Shown: positions 16,414 to 26,366, numbered from the stretch's first letter. The stretch is 47,397 bases of DNA from Methanomicrobia archaeon (GCA_016930255.1 JAFGHB010000066.1:1-47397), one strand, 5' to 3'. Numbers and translations: made by a program. The notes: a model not told the origin generated them from the letters alone.

Positions 16414-18243
16414 TTAATAATAATACCAGATGCTCCGGTAATCGTCGGGATCTTCGCCTCGGTCCTTCAACTTCTCGAGATAGCTCCGTATCGTCACATC
16501 CGTGTACAGGTAGGGTTTTACTCTCGCTATATTCTTCTCCCAGGGATGGAATGCATACATTCTTCGCCCATCCGGCTGTATGGCAATGAGTTCACGGTCC
16601 TGCCAGGCTCGGAGATGATTCTTACCGAGGAAAGGCACGTTAAATACCGGCTCGTCCGTGCGGAAGATCCCGGGCAGCAATCGCGCCTCCTCTTTCCGCT
16701 CCTGCAGAATGCGCGCGAGTGGTACTGCGTAATCTTCGATCTCTGATTTCCCTTTCATATTGAAGGTGTAATACGGATCAACTCCAATCTGCTTTATCGC
16801 AATGCGTAATGCCGCAGTCTCGAATCGTCTGCTATTCGCAAAGGTGAACACCTGCTGGTTATACACGTGCATGCCATGCATCTTAACGCATCTGATCGCG
16901 CTCGCCGTCTCGGGCGTAACCTCGTACGGATGCTCGAAATGGGTGACCATGCAGAGTGTCTGCTTGCCCACCTCATAATAACTGGCAAAGATCTCGCACA
17001 GTTCCTCGGTGACCCGTTGCGGCACCGTAATGGGTATGCGCGTGGCGATTCGGATACTGTGCAAATGCGGGATTTCCGACAGCCGCTTCACGATGTACTC
17101 AATCATGGTATCGGTCATCGCTAGCGAGTCGCCGCCGGTGACCAGGACGTCCATCATACTCTCGTGTTCCGCGAACCAGTCTAAAGCCCGGTCAATGCGC
17201 TCTTTTGGCGCTAAGGCGTAATCCATTAACGGTTCCGTGAGTTCCCAGTTGCGTTGACAGTACACGCAGATCTGCGGACACGAATCGTACGGCTTGACGA
17301 TCGCGACGGTGGGATAGCGGCGGGTAACGAGCTCTATCGGCGAGGTGTCGTGCTCACGCATGAAGTCAAACGCCAGCTCCTTATCCTCTTTATGCGCAAT
17401 CATGTTCTCGACATAACTCAACGGCGGGAATACCTGCCTCCGTACCGCGTAATCATAATCCGTCGGCTCGGGATCCATGAGCTGCAAATAGTGCGGGGTG
17501 ACCCCGAAAGGAACTTTATTCTCGATCGCGAGCTCAATGGCCTCCTCCTGGAGGGGGTTTAACGTGATTATCCTCTTGATCGTCTCGAAGCCCTGCTTGT
17601 TCTTGAAGACGTGCTTGAAGTGCCATTGCCAGTCGTCCCAGTCTTCCTCAGAGGCGCCGAGTTCTGCGAGAATCCGCTTCTTGTGCTCCTTGCGTCGTTC
17701 AACGATCTCAGGCTTGAGGCCACAGGGATACCGCACAAGATACGTGCTCATGCGCTGTCCCATCTGATCAAGGTAATCGGACCGTATTAACGCCGCTTCG
17801 CGTCCTTTATACTGGTCGAAATCAGGTATTGGTATGCCTTCCATCAAGCGTGAGGGGTAGACGTCCGATTGCCCTTTTATCGCTTTAAATAGATGCACAA
17901 ACTCATCGATGAAATCGTTGGTTACTTCAGCATCGCCGGTTACTGCAGCAGTCCAGAGATGTTCCAACGCTGACGTCTCGGCTAAACGCTCATTTCGTGG
18001 AGAGATTATGTTCTCCAGGGCGCCAACGGCATCTTTAAGGACGATGTAATCCCATGATTTAATGTGATCAATATCACGGCGGTATGACCAATCCAACGCG
18101 TTAAGGTAGCTGATAATCTTCTCACGAGCGCTTTCTAACGTTTCACTCTCTTTCAAGAGCACGTATATCTCCGGTGCGGCCTCCCAGCACTCGTGCCAGC
18201 GTATCGCCATGTCCCACCGTAGCGTCATGTCCGTAGCTTCCAT
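16414..18243 (-). CDS. KamA-family radical SAM protein (lysine 2,3-aminomutase-like), long form
   Basis: The radical SAM cluster motif CPQICVYC gives C322, C326 and C329. TGGDSLAMTD at 369-378 and HFEHPYEVTPE near 435-445 match the aminomutase core. GKNHLRAW near 540 offers a lysine for PLP. Lysine 2,3-aminomutase moves an amino group within lysine to make beta-lysine, an osmolyte precursor in methanogens. Two things differ here. The protein is 609 residues rather than about 420, with an N-terminal helical region of about 240 residues. The usual glycine-rich GGGGK-type PLP segment is replaced by FNVPFLGKN. The substrate may therefore not be lysine. No acetyltransferase gene (ablB) is adjacent. 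Confidence 0.85.
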   Translation of the reverse strand: MEATDMTLRWDMAIRWHECWEAAPEIYVLLKESETLESAREKIISYLNALDWSYRRDIDHIKSWDYIVLKDAVGALENIISPRNERLAETSALEHLWTAAVTGDAEVTNDFIDEFVHLFKAIKGQSDVYPSRLMEGIPIPDFDQYKGREAALIRSDYLDQMGQRMSTYLVRYPCGLKPEIVERRKEHKKRILAELGASEEDWDDWQWHFKHVFKNKQGFETIKRIITLNPLQEEAIELAIENKVPFGVTPHYLQLMDPEPTDYDYAVRRQVFPPLSYVENMIAHKEDKELAFDFMREHDTSPIELVTRRYPTVAIVKPYDSCPQICVYCQRNWELTEPLMDYALAPKERIDRALDWFAEHESMMDVLVTGGDSLAMTDTMIEYIVKRLSEIPHLHSIRIATRIPITVPQRVTEELCEIFASYYEVGKQTLCMVTHFEHPYEVTPETASAIRCVKMHGMHVYNQQVFTFANSRRFETAALRIAIKQIGVDPYYTFNMKGKSEIEDYAVPLARILQERKEEARLLPGIFRTDEPVFNVPFLGKNHLRAWQDRELIAIQPDGRRMYAFHPWEKNIARVKPYLYTDVTIRSYLEKLKDRGEDPDDYRSIWYYY

Positions 18244-18432
18244 ACTTCATATATGGCCTTCCACACATTTTACTTTTTACGGATTTTTGTTCGCGGGTGG
18301 GAGGGGTGAAGGGGCGTTGTGGTGTGGTTTTGGGCCTCTATAACTTACATGTTAGGAATAAAATTTCTGGTTAGTCATTAACTACAGATACGGGAAGGAA
18401 AGCCGATGTGTTGAAAAACGAAGGGTTTAACT

Positions 18433-18951
18433 TTACCGCTCGTCGTTTCTCTTAAGCGTGATTTTTTTAGAAATATCCTTATGTGTTGTTTTCAGTATCA
18501 CTTTAGCATTAATTTGTTTTTTATCCTCCGGTAACAGAGTATTTTTAAAAACTGTTAAGGTAACTGTTTTTCTATCATTTCCTTCAATTCTGATGGGATT
18601 GAACTCAAATTCTAACCCATATGGATGCATAATTTTCTCATCAGACATGGATAGATTATTCAACTCTTCATAGTCAGAATAAAAATCAGCACCATTTAAT
18701 GTAGTTGGTTCCAAACCTTTGTTTGTTAATTCAACTTTGATTCGTATTTCGGTTTCATTATATGTATCAAAATCTTGAACTTGGTGTGATGTAAATAAAT
18801 CTTGCTCTAAATTTATTTTTAGATCCACTCTCTTTTTTCTAAATTCAATTAATCTTAAGAATAAAAGTGCAAACGCAATTAATGAGCCAAGTGTGTGAAA
18901 CCAGTCAGAAAGGCTCATACCAGATATCGTTTGGATTATTTTTTCAAACAT
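18433..18951 (-). CDS. Hypothetical protein with one N-terminal TM helix
   Basis: This 172-residue protein has one hydrophobic helix at about 21-35 (LGSLIAFALLFLRLI) and a soluble domain rich in beta strands and lysine. No family recognised. The soluble part alternates charged and hydrophobic residues like an immunoglobulin-type or polysaccharide-associated beta domain, but that is only an impression. The gene is distinctly AT-rich compared with its flanks and sits alone in a gap between larger genes, as an acquired orphan would. Confidence 0.6.
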   Translation of the reverse strand: MFEKIIQTISGMSLSDWFHTLGSLIAFALLFLRLIEFRKKRVDLKINLEQDLFTSHQVQDFDTYNETEIRIKVELTNKGLEPTTLNGADFYSDYEELNNLSMSDEKIMHPYGLEFEFNPIRIEGNDRKTVTLTVFKNTLLPEDKKQINAKVILKTTHKDISKKITLKRNDER

Positions 18952-19396
18952 GTTTATTTTAAATTTAATCCTATTTTTTATTAGTTGTCATGGTGGTAGA
19001 TAGCATCTGATAACTTATATCTCAACTTGGTTTACATACAATCCCTTCTGAGGGACTTCCCCCATATTTAATAATTTTATCCAACCTTTGTATCTGTGAG
19101 TTATCCAACAGGCTACTTACCCCCTACAATTATTACCCACGAGCACATATAATCCTTTCGTTTTCTCTCTATTTCCCCCGTCTTCTTCAACCACCTCTTG
19201 ATACCACCTTAAACGCGCAGACCTGCACGGCTGTTTGTGCCTCCGTACATCTAAGCAAAGGAATCGAGAAGAAGTTACGCTTTAGGTAGGCAGGTAGGTA
19301 AACGCCGCGGTTTCCTTGCTGCACAAACCTTCTCGTTCAGAACGCGGTTTCTCTTCAAAACCTGATTTTTCAGTCGTGCCGAACGAGGGGACATCC
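18952..19396. other. Intergenic region, no gene seen
   Basis: This stretch of about 445 bases has no convincing reading frame, tRNA or structured RNA on either strand. It contains short runs such as AGGTAGGCAGGTAGGT near 19284 and several T-rich tracts. It separates the AT-rich orphan from the HEAT-like protein. Confidence 0.5.
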
Positions 19397-20218
19397 TTAT
19401 TGCAGTAAGTGCTTCAGTGCAGCCACCTCATTCGGGAAGTTTTTGGCTAACCGGTTCTTCTTCAGGTTCTCTTTCAGTATCCACCGAATATCCTTATCCT
19501 GTTTTCGCGACTCGATAAGCTGCTCCATGTATGCAAACCCCTCTTCTGGGATCGCAGCAATAACCACACTCAGGGTATACCCCAGCCCTTTCTTCAAGGC
19601 CGTGAACTGCTCTGATTTCCGCTCGTTCACGCTCACAATACGGTCAAAGATCTTTTTATGCAGCGCCAAGGCCCGTGCGGCGGTCTGCTTCTCTCGCAGC
19701 AGTAGAGGTTCTGCCACGCCTGCAGCCACGGCCCGCATCGCGAGCCAGTCGCCGTTAGCAATCCAACCTTCTAATTCGGTCAACGTCGTTTCACTTTGCG
19801 TTTCAATCAATCGCTGGAGAGCCATTGCCACTCCTTCCCGCATTCGCCAGCGAAGATCACCTGCTACCCCTCTTAACTGAGTTAGGGCTTCTTGATAGCA
19901 TGCAGCCGAGACCGCACCAAGAGCTCCGACAGCGCACGCCCCACAGAACGGTAGGAATTCTTTCGGATCGTTTACCGGCGCTTCATCTGCGGAAATCACC
20001 GCTAATTGTGAACAGAATCGCCAGAGTTGTTCAGGAGCTTCTGCAAACAGTTCCTCGACGACTTCTGCAAACGTCACTGCCAGCTCCAGATTTCCTCTCG
20101 GTCCTGGGAGATTGCTATTTGCGAGAAGATAATTGACAATCGTATCGGCATTGCCCGTTTCGAGGAATTCGTCAAATAACGGAACCAGATCCTGTTTATG
20201 CTTCTCCTTCTTGTTCAT
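19397..20218 (-). CDS. Helical-repeat (HEAT-like) protein of unknown function
   Basis: This 273-residue, almost fully helical protein has no signal or membrane segment. Helical pairs such as DWLAMRAVAAGVAEPLLL and the final WILKENLKKNRLAKNFP resemble DNA-alkylation-repeat/HEAT solenoid proteins, where the end of a run of helices reads as repeated R-x-L and N-L-x-K patterns. A few Cys lie around residues 92-107. No catalytic residues are evident. It is monocistronic. The function is unknown, and assignment to the HEAT superfamily rests on overall character only. Confidence 0.65.
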   Translation of the reverse strand: MNKKEKHKQDLVPLFDEFLETGNADTIVNYLLANSNLPGPRGNLELAVTFAEVVEELFAEAPEQLWRFCSQLAVISADEAPVNDPKEFLPFCGACAVGALGAVSAACYQEALTQLRGVAGDLRWRMREGVAMALQRLIETQSETTLTELEGWIANGDWLAMRAVAAGVAEPLLLREKQTAARALALHKKIFDRIVSVNERKSEQFTALKKGLGYTLSVVIAAIPEEGFAYMEQLIESRKQDKDIRWILKENLKKNRLAKNFPNEVAALKHLLQ

Positions 20219-20399
20219 TCCTGTGATTCCTCACGCCTTCGGCCCTTTCGCACTTCAATAGGAATAACGGGGCGATAGGTTATTAAATACAATCGTCCGT
20301 TTCTCGCTTTCCGCTCAATAACCTCATTCATACTCTTATTTCCGCCCGAGCAAGTTATTCATTCCACTTCGTTTTTCAGGCTCGTGTAAAATCTATCTC

Positions 20400-20987
20400 G
20401 TGCGCTCCTTTCAATCCAGGGGCAATGCACCAAACGGCGGGGCTTGCGGCATCTTTGCGTTAATAATAATAAACGGCAGCTTCATTGACACTACGATCCG
20501 CGACATTTCCGGGAATTCCACAGCCCGTGGCATCTGTAATATGTACGCGATCAATGTCAGTTTCTTGACCGGAGAGCTAACCAACTGCGGGCACGGGGCA
20601 TGGCTGGAGGAAGGAGACAACAACCGGATTGAAGGGTTTATCATCCGCGATAACACGCTCTTTGATACGGGCGTGCACCTGGAAACCGATACGAATGATA
20701 CAATAGTATGCCGGAACTGCTTCTTCAATAACGTGCTCCAGGCGTGGGATAACGGCACCAATAACATCTGGGATGGGAATTACTGGGAGCCTGAACCGGG
20801 AGAGCCTGGCGATCCCTACTTATACTTAATACCAGGAAATGCTGGAAGTAGAGACAACCACCCATTGAGTTACTGTCCGCTGTGTGCCGTGGAAGTACCG
20901 GTGCTAACTCTATTTGGATTACTAGCACTCGTCGGCCTGCTTTCGGCAGTTGTTGCAATGACCATAGCCACACGAAAGAGGCGTTAA
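20400..20987 (+). pseudogene. C-terminal part of a surface beta-helix (NosD-like) protein, N-terminus missing
   Basis: The frame encodes parallel beta-helix repeats with N-rich turns (NNRIEGFIIRDNTL, NDTIVCRNCFFNN, NIWDGNYWEPE), as in archaeal secreted NosD/periplasmic copper-binding-like proteins. The C-terminus ends in a hydrophobic helix and basic tail (PVLTLFGLLALVGLL, ending ATRKRR), like archaeal C-terminal sorting or anchor signals. There is no signal peptide, and the apparent GTG start falls within non-homologous sequence, so the N-terminal part has been lost. The open frame extends back to about 20322. Call it a truncated remnant. A short form expressed from another start is possible. 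Confidence 0.5.
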
Positions 20988-21160
20988 AAAAAAGGCCTCT
21001 TTCACTTTTATTTTCCGTTTTAGCAGAGGGTTTCTTTTTTCAGAAAAGATAAAGTGTAAGAACGCTTTAACAAAGTTACATATTTAACCATCTCTTGTTC
21101 CGCCACAAAAAGAATAATTCTTTCTTAGCACAGGTTCTTTCTTATAGAAAGAAAGTGTTG

Positions 21161-22852
21161 TTACATCTCATCAGGCGCTTCGATGCCCAGCACCGCCAAC
21201 ACATCGCGTACACCGATTCGTGCACAGTCGACGAGCGCCAGCCGCGCTTTCATCAGGTCAGTTTCCGCCGTGAGCACAGGGCAATCTTTATAAAACTGAT
21301 TGAAACCTTCGGCAAGCTCGCGTGCGTATTTAGCCACTTGATGCGCCTTCAAATCCGTAGCTGCTGCATCGATGATGGAATCGAGCTTGGATAACTTCTT
21401 TATTAACGTTATTTCGCTCGCATCCTTCAGTAGTGTGACATCGTAATCCTCGCTTACCACGTAACCCTGCTCCTCCGCGGCGCGTAGTATGCTGCACGCA
21501 CGTGCATGCGAATATTGAATGAACGGTGCGCCTTTCTTCTCGATATCCAGCGCATCGTCGAAATCGAAGACGATATGCTTGTCCGGCGATACCTTCACCA
21601 TATCGTACCGCAGCGCACCAATTCCCACCTTTCGCGCAATCTCACGCTTCTTCCGCTCATCCAGATCGGTTCTCCGCTTCGTCACCTCGTTACACGCCCG
21701 TTCCTCGATCCGCTCCATGAGATCGTCCGCCGCGATATAGCGACCCGCGCGCGTGGAGACCGAGCCGGACGGCAAAGAAACGAACGCGAAGATGACGAAT
21801 TCCGGCGATTTAACGCCCAGTAGTTCCAGCGCCTTGGCCAATTGCTGTGAGACCAGCTCGTGATCTTTGCCAAACACATCTATTACGCGATCGCAGTTCG
21901 TGCCCTTCCAGCGATGGTACGCGAGGTCTCGTGTCGTGTAAAGCGAAGTTCCGTCTGTCCTCTGGATCACCAGCGCCTTCTCAATACCTTCCAGTTGCAG
22001 CAGTAGCGCGGAGCCTTCGCGCTTGATATCTCCCTTCTGTTTTAGCTCCTCGATTACACCCTGCACAGCGCCGCTTCTTGCAAATTCGCTCTCCCACACG
22101 AAGACCACCTGCTGGATATTCAACCGTTCGAAAGAGGCTTGAATGCCAGAAAGGCATTTCTGCACCGCCGCATTGTATTTCTGCAGAATCGTCGTATCGC
22201 CTGCCTCGTACTTTCGCATGAGTGCCCCTACTTCTTCCTGCAATTCCGCGTTCGCCTCCAGCAGCCGATTTGCCGCAATGTAAACGTCCGCAACGGCGTG
22301 GTCCGCTTTTTTCGTGTCATCGTAGGGTATTCGCTCCGCACCCCAGACGACAACCGCTATTTGCCGCCCCATATCGTTCAAATAATACTGCGTCTCCACC
22401 TCGTACCCCGCACGCTTCAGCACGCGTACCAGCACGTCGCCGATAACCGCATTTCGCAGATGCCCGATGTGCAGCGGGCCGTCAGGATTCGCCGACGTGT
22501 GCTCGAGTATGATCTTCTCTCGCTTCTTCTCCGCTTCTAAGCCACGTTGTAGCTCGCGCAGAGTCTTACGCAAGAATGCGTCATTCACGAAGAAGTTAAC
22601 ATACGGGCCAACAGCAGCGACGTCTCCGATCAACGTGTCTTCCGTAGAGAGTTCCAGATGCTCAACAATATCCAAGGCGATGGCCGCAGGCGGCTTCTTG
22701 TATCTGCGCGCTAACGAGAACGCAAACCGGGACGCGAGATCCGCATGATCGCCCTCAGTCAGATCCAATGCCAAATCGCCGTACTCATAAGCGGCCTTTT
22801 CCAATGCGGCCTTCAGCACGTGCTCAGCTTCCTTTTTGAATTCGAGGAACAT
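21161..22852 (-). CDS. argS: Arginyl-tRNA synthetase
   Basis: This 563-residue class I synthetase starts with an ArgRS-type N-terminal domain (VGPYVNFFVN near 81-90). HIGH is at 128-131 in PDGPLHIGHLRNA. TDGTSLYTTRDLAYH and the DVFGKDH region follow, and the anticodon-binding helical bundle ends the protein. The KMSKS-equivalent is SVSTRAG, lacking the usual lysine, as in a number of ArgRS. It charges tRNA-Arg. A TATA-like stretch near 22877-22888 lies about 30 bases upstream of the ATG, suggesting a leaderless or very short-leader mRNA. Confidence 0.96.
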   Translation of the reverse strand: MFLEFKKEAEHVLKAALEKAAYEYGDLALDLTEGDHADLASRFAFSLARRYKKPPAAIALDIVEHLELSTEDTLIGDVAAVGPYVNFFVNDAFLRKTLRELQRGLEAEKKREKIILEHTSANPDGPLHIGHLRNAVIGDVLVRVLKRAGYEVETQYYLNDMGRQIAVVVWGAERIPYDDTKKADHAVADVYIAANRLLEANAELQEEVGALMRKYEAGDTTILQKYNAAVQKCLSGIQASFERLNIQQVVFVWESEFARSGAVQGVIEELKQKGDIKREGSALLLQLEGIEKALVIQRTDGTSLYTTRDLAYHRWKGTNCDRVIDVFGKDHELVSQQLAKALELLGVKSPEFVIFAFVSLPSGSVSTRAGRYIAADDLMERIEERACNEVTKRRTDLDERKKREIARKVGIGALRYDMVKVSPDKHIVFDFDDALDIEKKGAPFIQYSHARACSILRAAEEQGYVVSEDYDVTLLKDASEITLIKKLSKLDSIIDAAATDLKAHQVAKYARELAEGFNQFYKDCPVLTAETDLMKARLALVDCARIGVRDVLAVLGIEAPDEM

Positions 22853-22985
22853 GGTCTGTGGTAGTAGTAGGAATACGGCTTTTTAAAGGTTTTAGCTTTT
22901 AGAACGAAACGTTCGTGCGAATCGGAGCAGACTGGATCGACCGTTCTCCAAAACTCTTTTCTTCTGGTAACTGGAACGTCTGTAT

Positions 22986-23747
22986 ATGCTCACGTTCGTT
23001 GGTCTCGGCCTGTACGATGAAAAGGACATAACCGTGAAAGGGTTGGAGGCGATACGAGCGGCAGATACCGTTTTCGCTGAGTTCTACACCTCGCCGCTGG
23101 GTGGCAAAGCGATCGATACGATGGAGGCGCTGTTCGGCAAGCCAATCGTTCTATTAGACCGCAGCGACATCGAGGAGCACGCAGAGGAAAGGATCTTATC
23201 GCGTGCAAAGGATCAAAACGTAGTGCTGCTCAGTGGCGGCGATGCGATGATTGCCACGACGCACGTCGATCTGCGGCTCCGAGCGATCGATAGAGGGATA
23301 GAGACGCGAGTGATACACGCGCCGTCCATTTCATCGGCAGTTGCTGGCATCTGCGGCCTTCAGAATTACAAGTTCGGTAAATCCGTAACGGTTTCGCCAC
23401 CGTACAAGGACGTCATCTCAGAAGTGCCTTATGATACGATAAAGGCGAACAAGGAGCGTGGGCTGCATACGCTGCTCTATCTCGATCTCTCGATGCGTAT
23501 CAACGATGCGGTCGAGTTACTGGAGGCAGTAGAAGTTAAAAGGGGTGGAACTGTGCTTAAAGAATCGATATTCGTGGGAATTGCACGAGCAGGCTCTGAC
23601 AAGCCGGTGGTGAAAGCGGATCATTTAGAGGCGTTGAAGCATTACGAATTCGGCGAGCTGCCGCACGTGCTCATCGTTACCGGCGAACGCCATTTCCTTG
23701 AGAAGGAGGCGCTGATTAAGATCGCAGGGGCGCCAGAAGATATTTGA
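22986..23747 (+). CDS. dphB: Diphthine synthase
   Basis: This 253-residue protein starts MLTFVGLGLYDEKDITVKG and continues with AADTVFAEFYTS and LLSGGDAMIATTH. That is the tetrapyrrole-methylase-like fold of DphB/Dph5. It methylates the 3-amino-3-carboxypropyl group on the modified histidine of elongation factor 2 in diphthamide synthesis, using SAM. The gene is divergent from argS with 133 bases between them. Length and start fit the family. Confidence 0.95.
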   Translation: MLTFVGLGLYDEKDITVKGLEAIRAADTVFAEFYTSPLGGKAIDTMEALFGKPIVLLDRSDIEEHAEERILSRAKDQNVVLLSGGDAMIATTHVDLRLRAIDRGIETRVIHAPSISSAVAGICGLQNYKFGKSVTVSPPYKDVISEVPYDTIKANKERGLHTLLYLDLSMRINDAVELLEAVEVKRGGTVLKESIFVGIARAGSDKPVVKADHLEALKHYEFGELPHVLIVTGERHFLEKEALIKIAGAPEDI

Positions 23748-23801
23748 AATCTTCTTGAGTTTTTGCGTTCCAATTTTTTATTGATGCTGATTCTTCAGTC
23801 G

Positions 23802-24632
23802 TTATATCAAGTCTATCCCCAGAGGATTTTCAAGTTTCTTTAGTTCCGGATCGATCTCGTATTTGGTAAAGTTGTACTTTACTCGATACTCTTCTCTTAT
23901 TTTTTCAAGTGCGTCTAAAAGCTCCTCATCTAATTCCTTTAATTGCCTTAACAAACCTTCAATCTCTTTATCAAGTTTATCAACCTGAGGTTTCTCTCTA
24001 AATTTTAATAGTTCATCTCGGTATGCTTCCCAGAAATCAATATTCGGTTGGACAGAATTAGGGCTTCGCTCTATTTCATATTCTCGATTTATAATAAAAT
24101 TTCCAAAAATTATATCAGGCTTTTCAAAAGGTACTCCATTTAATCTATTAGATCCCTCCCGGGATTCATTGAATTTCTTTACCAAGACTTTTAAGCGCTC
24201 TTTAAGTTCAGGAGTTTTAACTTCTCTTTCAATCGTTGCATAGGCAGCATACAGCTTGTCATATAACGCATCGTGAGAAGAAAACTTTTCATTCAAATCA
24301 GGAAACTTATTGAAGACATCTCTCTCTGCGCTGCTACACGCTTTAATACCAGTACAGAGAAGTTTAGAAGGATATCCTTCGAAGAAACACATCCCTGTAG
24401 GATTGCGAATCCATTTGATTTTATTGTGTTCGATCGCCTCAATTTCTTTTTCTAGACGCTTGATAGTTGGAGTTAAAACCTCTTGAACTTCCTCTAAAAT
24501 TTTGTTTCGCTCTCGATCTTGTACCATCAATTCCGTTTGTTTACTCACCTTTCTGGCATACCAAGCGGTTACCGCGACCAAAGCCGTGACAAGAATAATG
24601 TTGCTCAGTACACCAGCAGCATCCCAGTTCAT
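23802..24632 (-). CDS. Hypothetical protein with N-terminal TM and coiled coils
   Basis: This 276-residue protein has one N-terminal hydrophobic helix (residues 8-24), a charged coiled-coil linker to about residue 70, a middle domain with three cysteines (MCFFEG, LLCTG, ACSSA), and a further long helical stretch (PQVDKLDKEIEGLLRQLKE) near the C-terminus. No family recognised. The gene is AT-rich compared with dphB and the MFS gene on either side. It is plausibly a membrane-anchored cytoplasmic protein. Confidence 0.65.
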   Translation of the reverse strand: MNWDAAGVLSNIILVTALVAVTAWYARKVSKQTELMVQDRERNKILEEVQEVLTPTIKRLEKEIEAIEHNKIKWIRNPTGMCFFEGYPSKLLCTGIKACSSAERDVFNKFPDLNEKFSSHDALYDKLYAAYATIEREVKTPELKERLKVLVKKFNESREGSNRLNGVPFEKPDIIFGNFIINREYEIERSPNSVQPNIDFWEAYRDELLKFREKPQVDKLDKEIEGLLRQLKELDEELLDALEKIREEYRVKYNFTKYEIDPELKKLENPLGIDLI

Positions 24633-24722
24633 TGATTCTCACGCTTTTTTATACTTCGTGTATAGTTATAAAGATGCCTATTTGTTGATGCTTCAGAAAA
24701 AAAATTCGGCCGGAGTTTTTAC

Positions 24723-25943
24723 TTAAGCTGATTTTTTGGCAATTCCAACCATCCGCCACACCACAACCATCACCACAAGCAGCAGCACGGCATACGCAAG
24801 GAACAGCACTCGCGCACCGAAGACTTCAGAAAGCGCGCCGCAAACAAGTGGGATGCCGCCTAACCCTGCATAAAATGCCGTGTAATAGATCCCCATCACT
24901 TTCCCGCTTCGCTCTCGCTTTCGCTCTTGTCCCGGATCGTGTGCACCTTCTCCCGCCGTTGCTTTCGATGCCAGCGTTAACGTGCCCAGTGAAATCGCAC
25001 CGAGCCCCGCACCGAGGAGAACGCTCATTATCACCAGCTCGAACACGGCTGTTGCGACGTACAGCACCAGCAAGCCGCACGCGCACAAAAACAAACCACC
25101 AAGCGCGAGGACGACCTCTCCAATCTTCGTCATCAGCCGGTTAAATCCCGCTTGCAACACTGCAAAGACGAGGAACATCGTCGAGAGAATTGCACCGATA
25201 ACTCCTGCAGAGAGCCTGAGATTCTCGGGCGCAAACGCAAACGGAGAGAATAGAGCGCCCATAATTCCTGCGACGCCGATCCCGAAGAAGATCACGAGAC
25301 AGGCAAGAGTCAATGTCTTCCTCTCCCGTTCAGATAACGATACCTTCGTCCCTTTTCTCTGCACTCGCATGGTCGTCGGCTCATGAACAAAGAGCACCAC
25401 CAGTACCACGCTGAGCAGTGCAAACGCGACGCAGACGAAAAACGGCATGAAAAGACCGTACGCATCAAATAGAATGCCGCCTGACGCGGGACCGACCGCC
25501 AACCCAACACCCAGACCGATGTTATACACACCCATTGCACGACCTCGTTCTTCATACTTCGTCACCTCGGAGAGCAACGCGGTGATTGCAGGGAAGAACA
25601 AGCCCGCTCCCGCGCCCTGTAACGCCCGTACGAAGATCCAGTCATACGACTCGTTTGAAAACGGAAACAGCGCAGACGCAAGCGCATAAAGTAAAAGTCC
25701 CACGATGATCAACGGCTTTCGCCCCACTTTATCCGACATAGCACCGCCAGGTATATTGAGCGGGGTGCTCGTGATGGTAAAGGCCGAGAAGATCAAAGCA
25801 GCGACGAGGAACGGCGCTCCTGAAGCCTCCACCCACGTGCCGAGCAGTGGCGCAATGACCGTGACGCCGAATTGCGTGCTGAAAACGCAGATCGCTGCGA
25901 TAATAACTACCTTTGTAAGCCTCTGGTCAGCGTCTGAATGCAT
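24723..25943 (-). CDS. Major facilitator superfamily transporter (DHA1-like)
   Basis: This 406-residue protein has about 12 hydrophobic helices in two halves, separated by a charged central loop (VQRKGTKVSLSERERKT near 203-217). MFS motif A appears as GAMSDKVGRKPL between helices 2 and 3. RALQGAGAGLFFPA and GVYNIGLGVGLAVGPASGG match the helix 4-5 signatures of drug-efflux-type members. The second half carries an insert of charged residues (GEGAHDPGQERKRERSG). The substrate is unknown. The gene is monocistronic. Confidence 0.88.
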   Translation of the reverse strand: MHSDADQRLTKVVIIAAICVFSTQFGVTVIAPLLGTWVEASGAPFLVAALIFSAFTITSTPLNIPGGAMSDKVGRKPLIIVGLLLYALASALFPFSNESYDWIFVRALQGAGAGLFFPAITALLSEVTKYEERGRAMGVYNIGLGVGLAVGPASGGILFDAYGLFMPFFVCVAFALLSVVLVVLFVHEPTTMRVQRKGTKVSLSERERKTLTLACLVIFFGIGVAGIMGALFSPFAFAPENLRLSAGVIGAILSTMFLVFAVLQAGFNRLMTKIGEVVLALGGLFLCACGLLVLYVATAVFELVIMSVLLGAGLGAISLGTLTLASKATAGEGAHDPGQERKRERSGKVMGIYYTAFYAGLGGIPLVCGALSEVFGARVLFLAYAVLLLVVMVVVWRMVGIAKKSA

Positions 25944-26366
25944 GTAAAGTAATAAATTTTTCCTTCTTAATTAACCATTATCCTCTCACGGGTGGTTTGT
26001 TTTGTACTGTACCTCCAAAATCACTTCTTCAAGGATCTTTCTCCCCTTCGCTCTTCTCTCTTTCACTTACTCACTCACTCTTCGGTACGTCACGATCATT
26101 CGGAACGGAAATTGCTACGTAGCCCTGAGTGTTCCACTCCGGAACTAATGATCGATCAAAATCGACCTCCTCGCAGATAGAGGTTACTTGTCTTGTCGCT
26201 TGTTTTACCGAAAGCAAGTCCCTCAATAACTGTAAAATTTAAGCTTTTGCTACGGTAGTAATGTGAAACAAAATGTGTTAATCTACATCCAAGAACACGA
26301 AAATATCACTAATCCTTATATAGGACAAAGTAGTTGCTAACCTTAACCTAAGGGATAAACCAAAGG
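25944..26366. other. Intergenic region with promoter of the zinc-finger gene
   Basis: I see no gene in about 420 bases. Its right end carries a TATA-like CTTATATAGG at 26315-26324, about 45 bases before the start of the small zinc-finger gene. The left part is T-rich and next to the MFS promoter. No structured RNA recognised. Confidence 0.5.

Noticed and set aside
18952-19396. Structured RNA such as RNase P or SRP RNA in the long gap
   Set aside because: No conserved core sequence of either RNA was seen on either strand.
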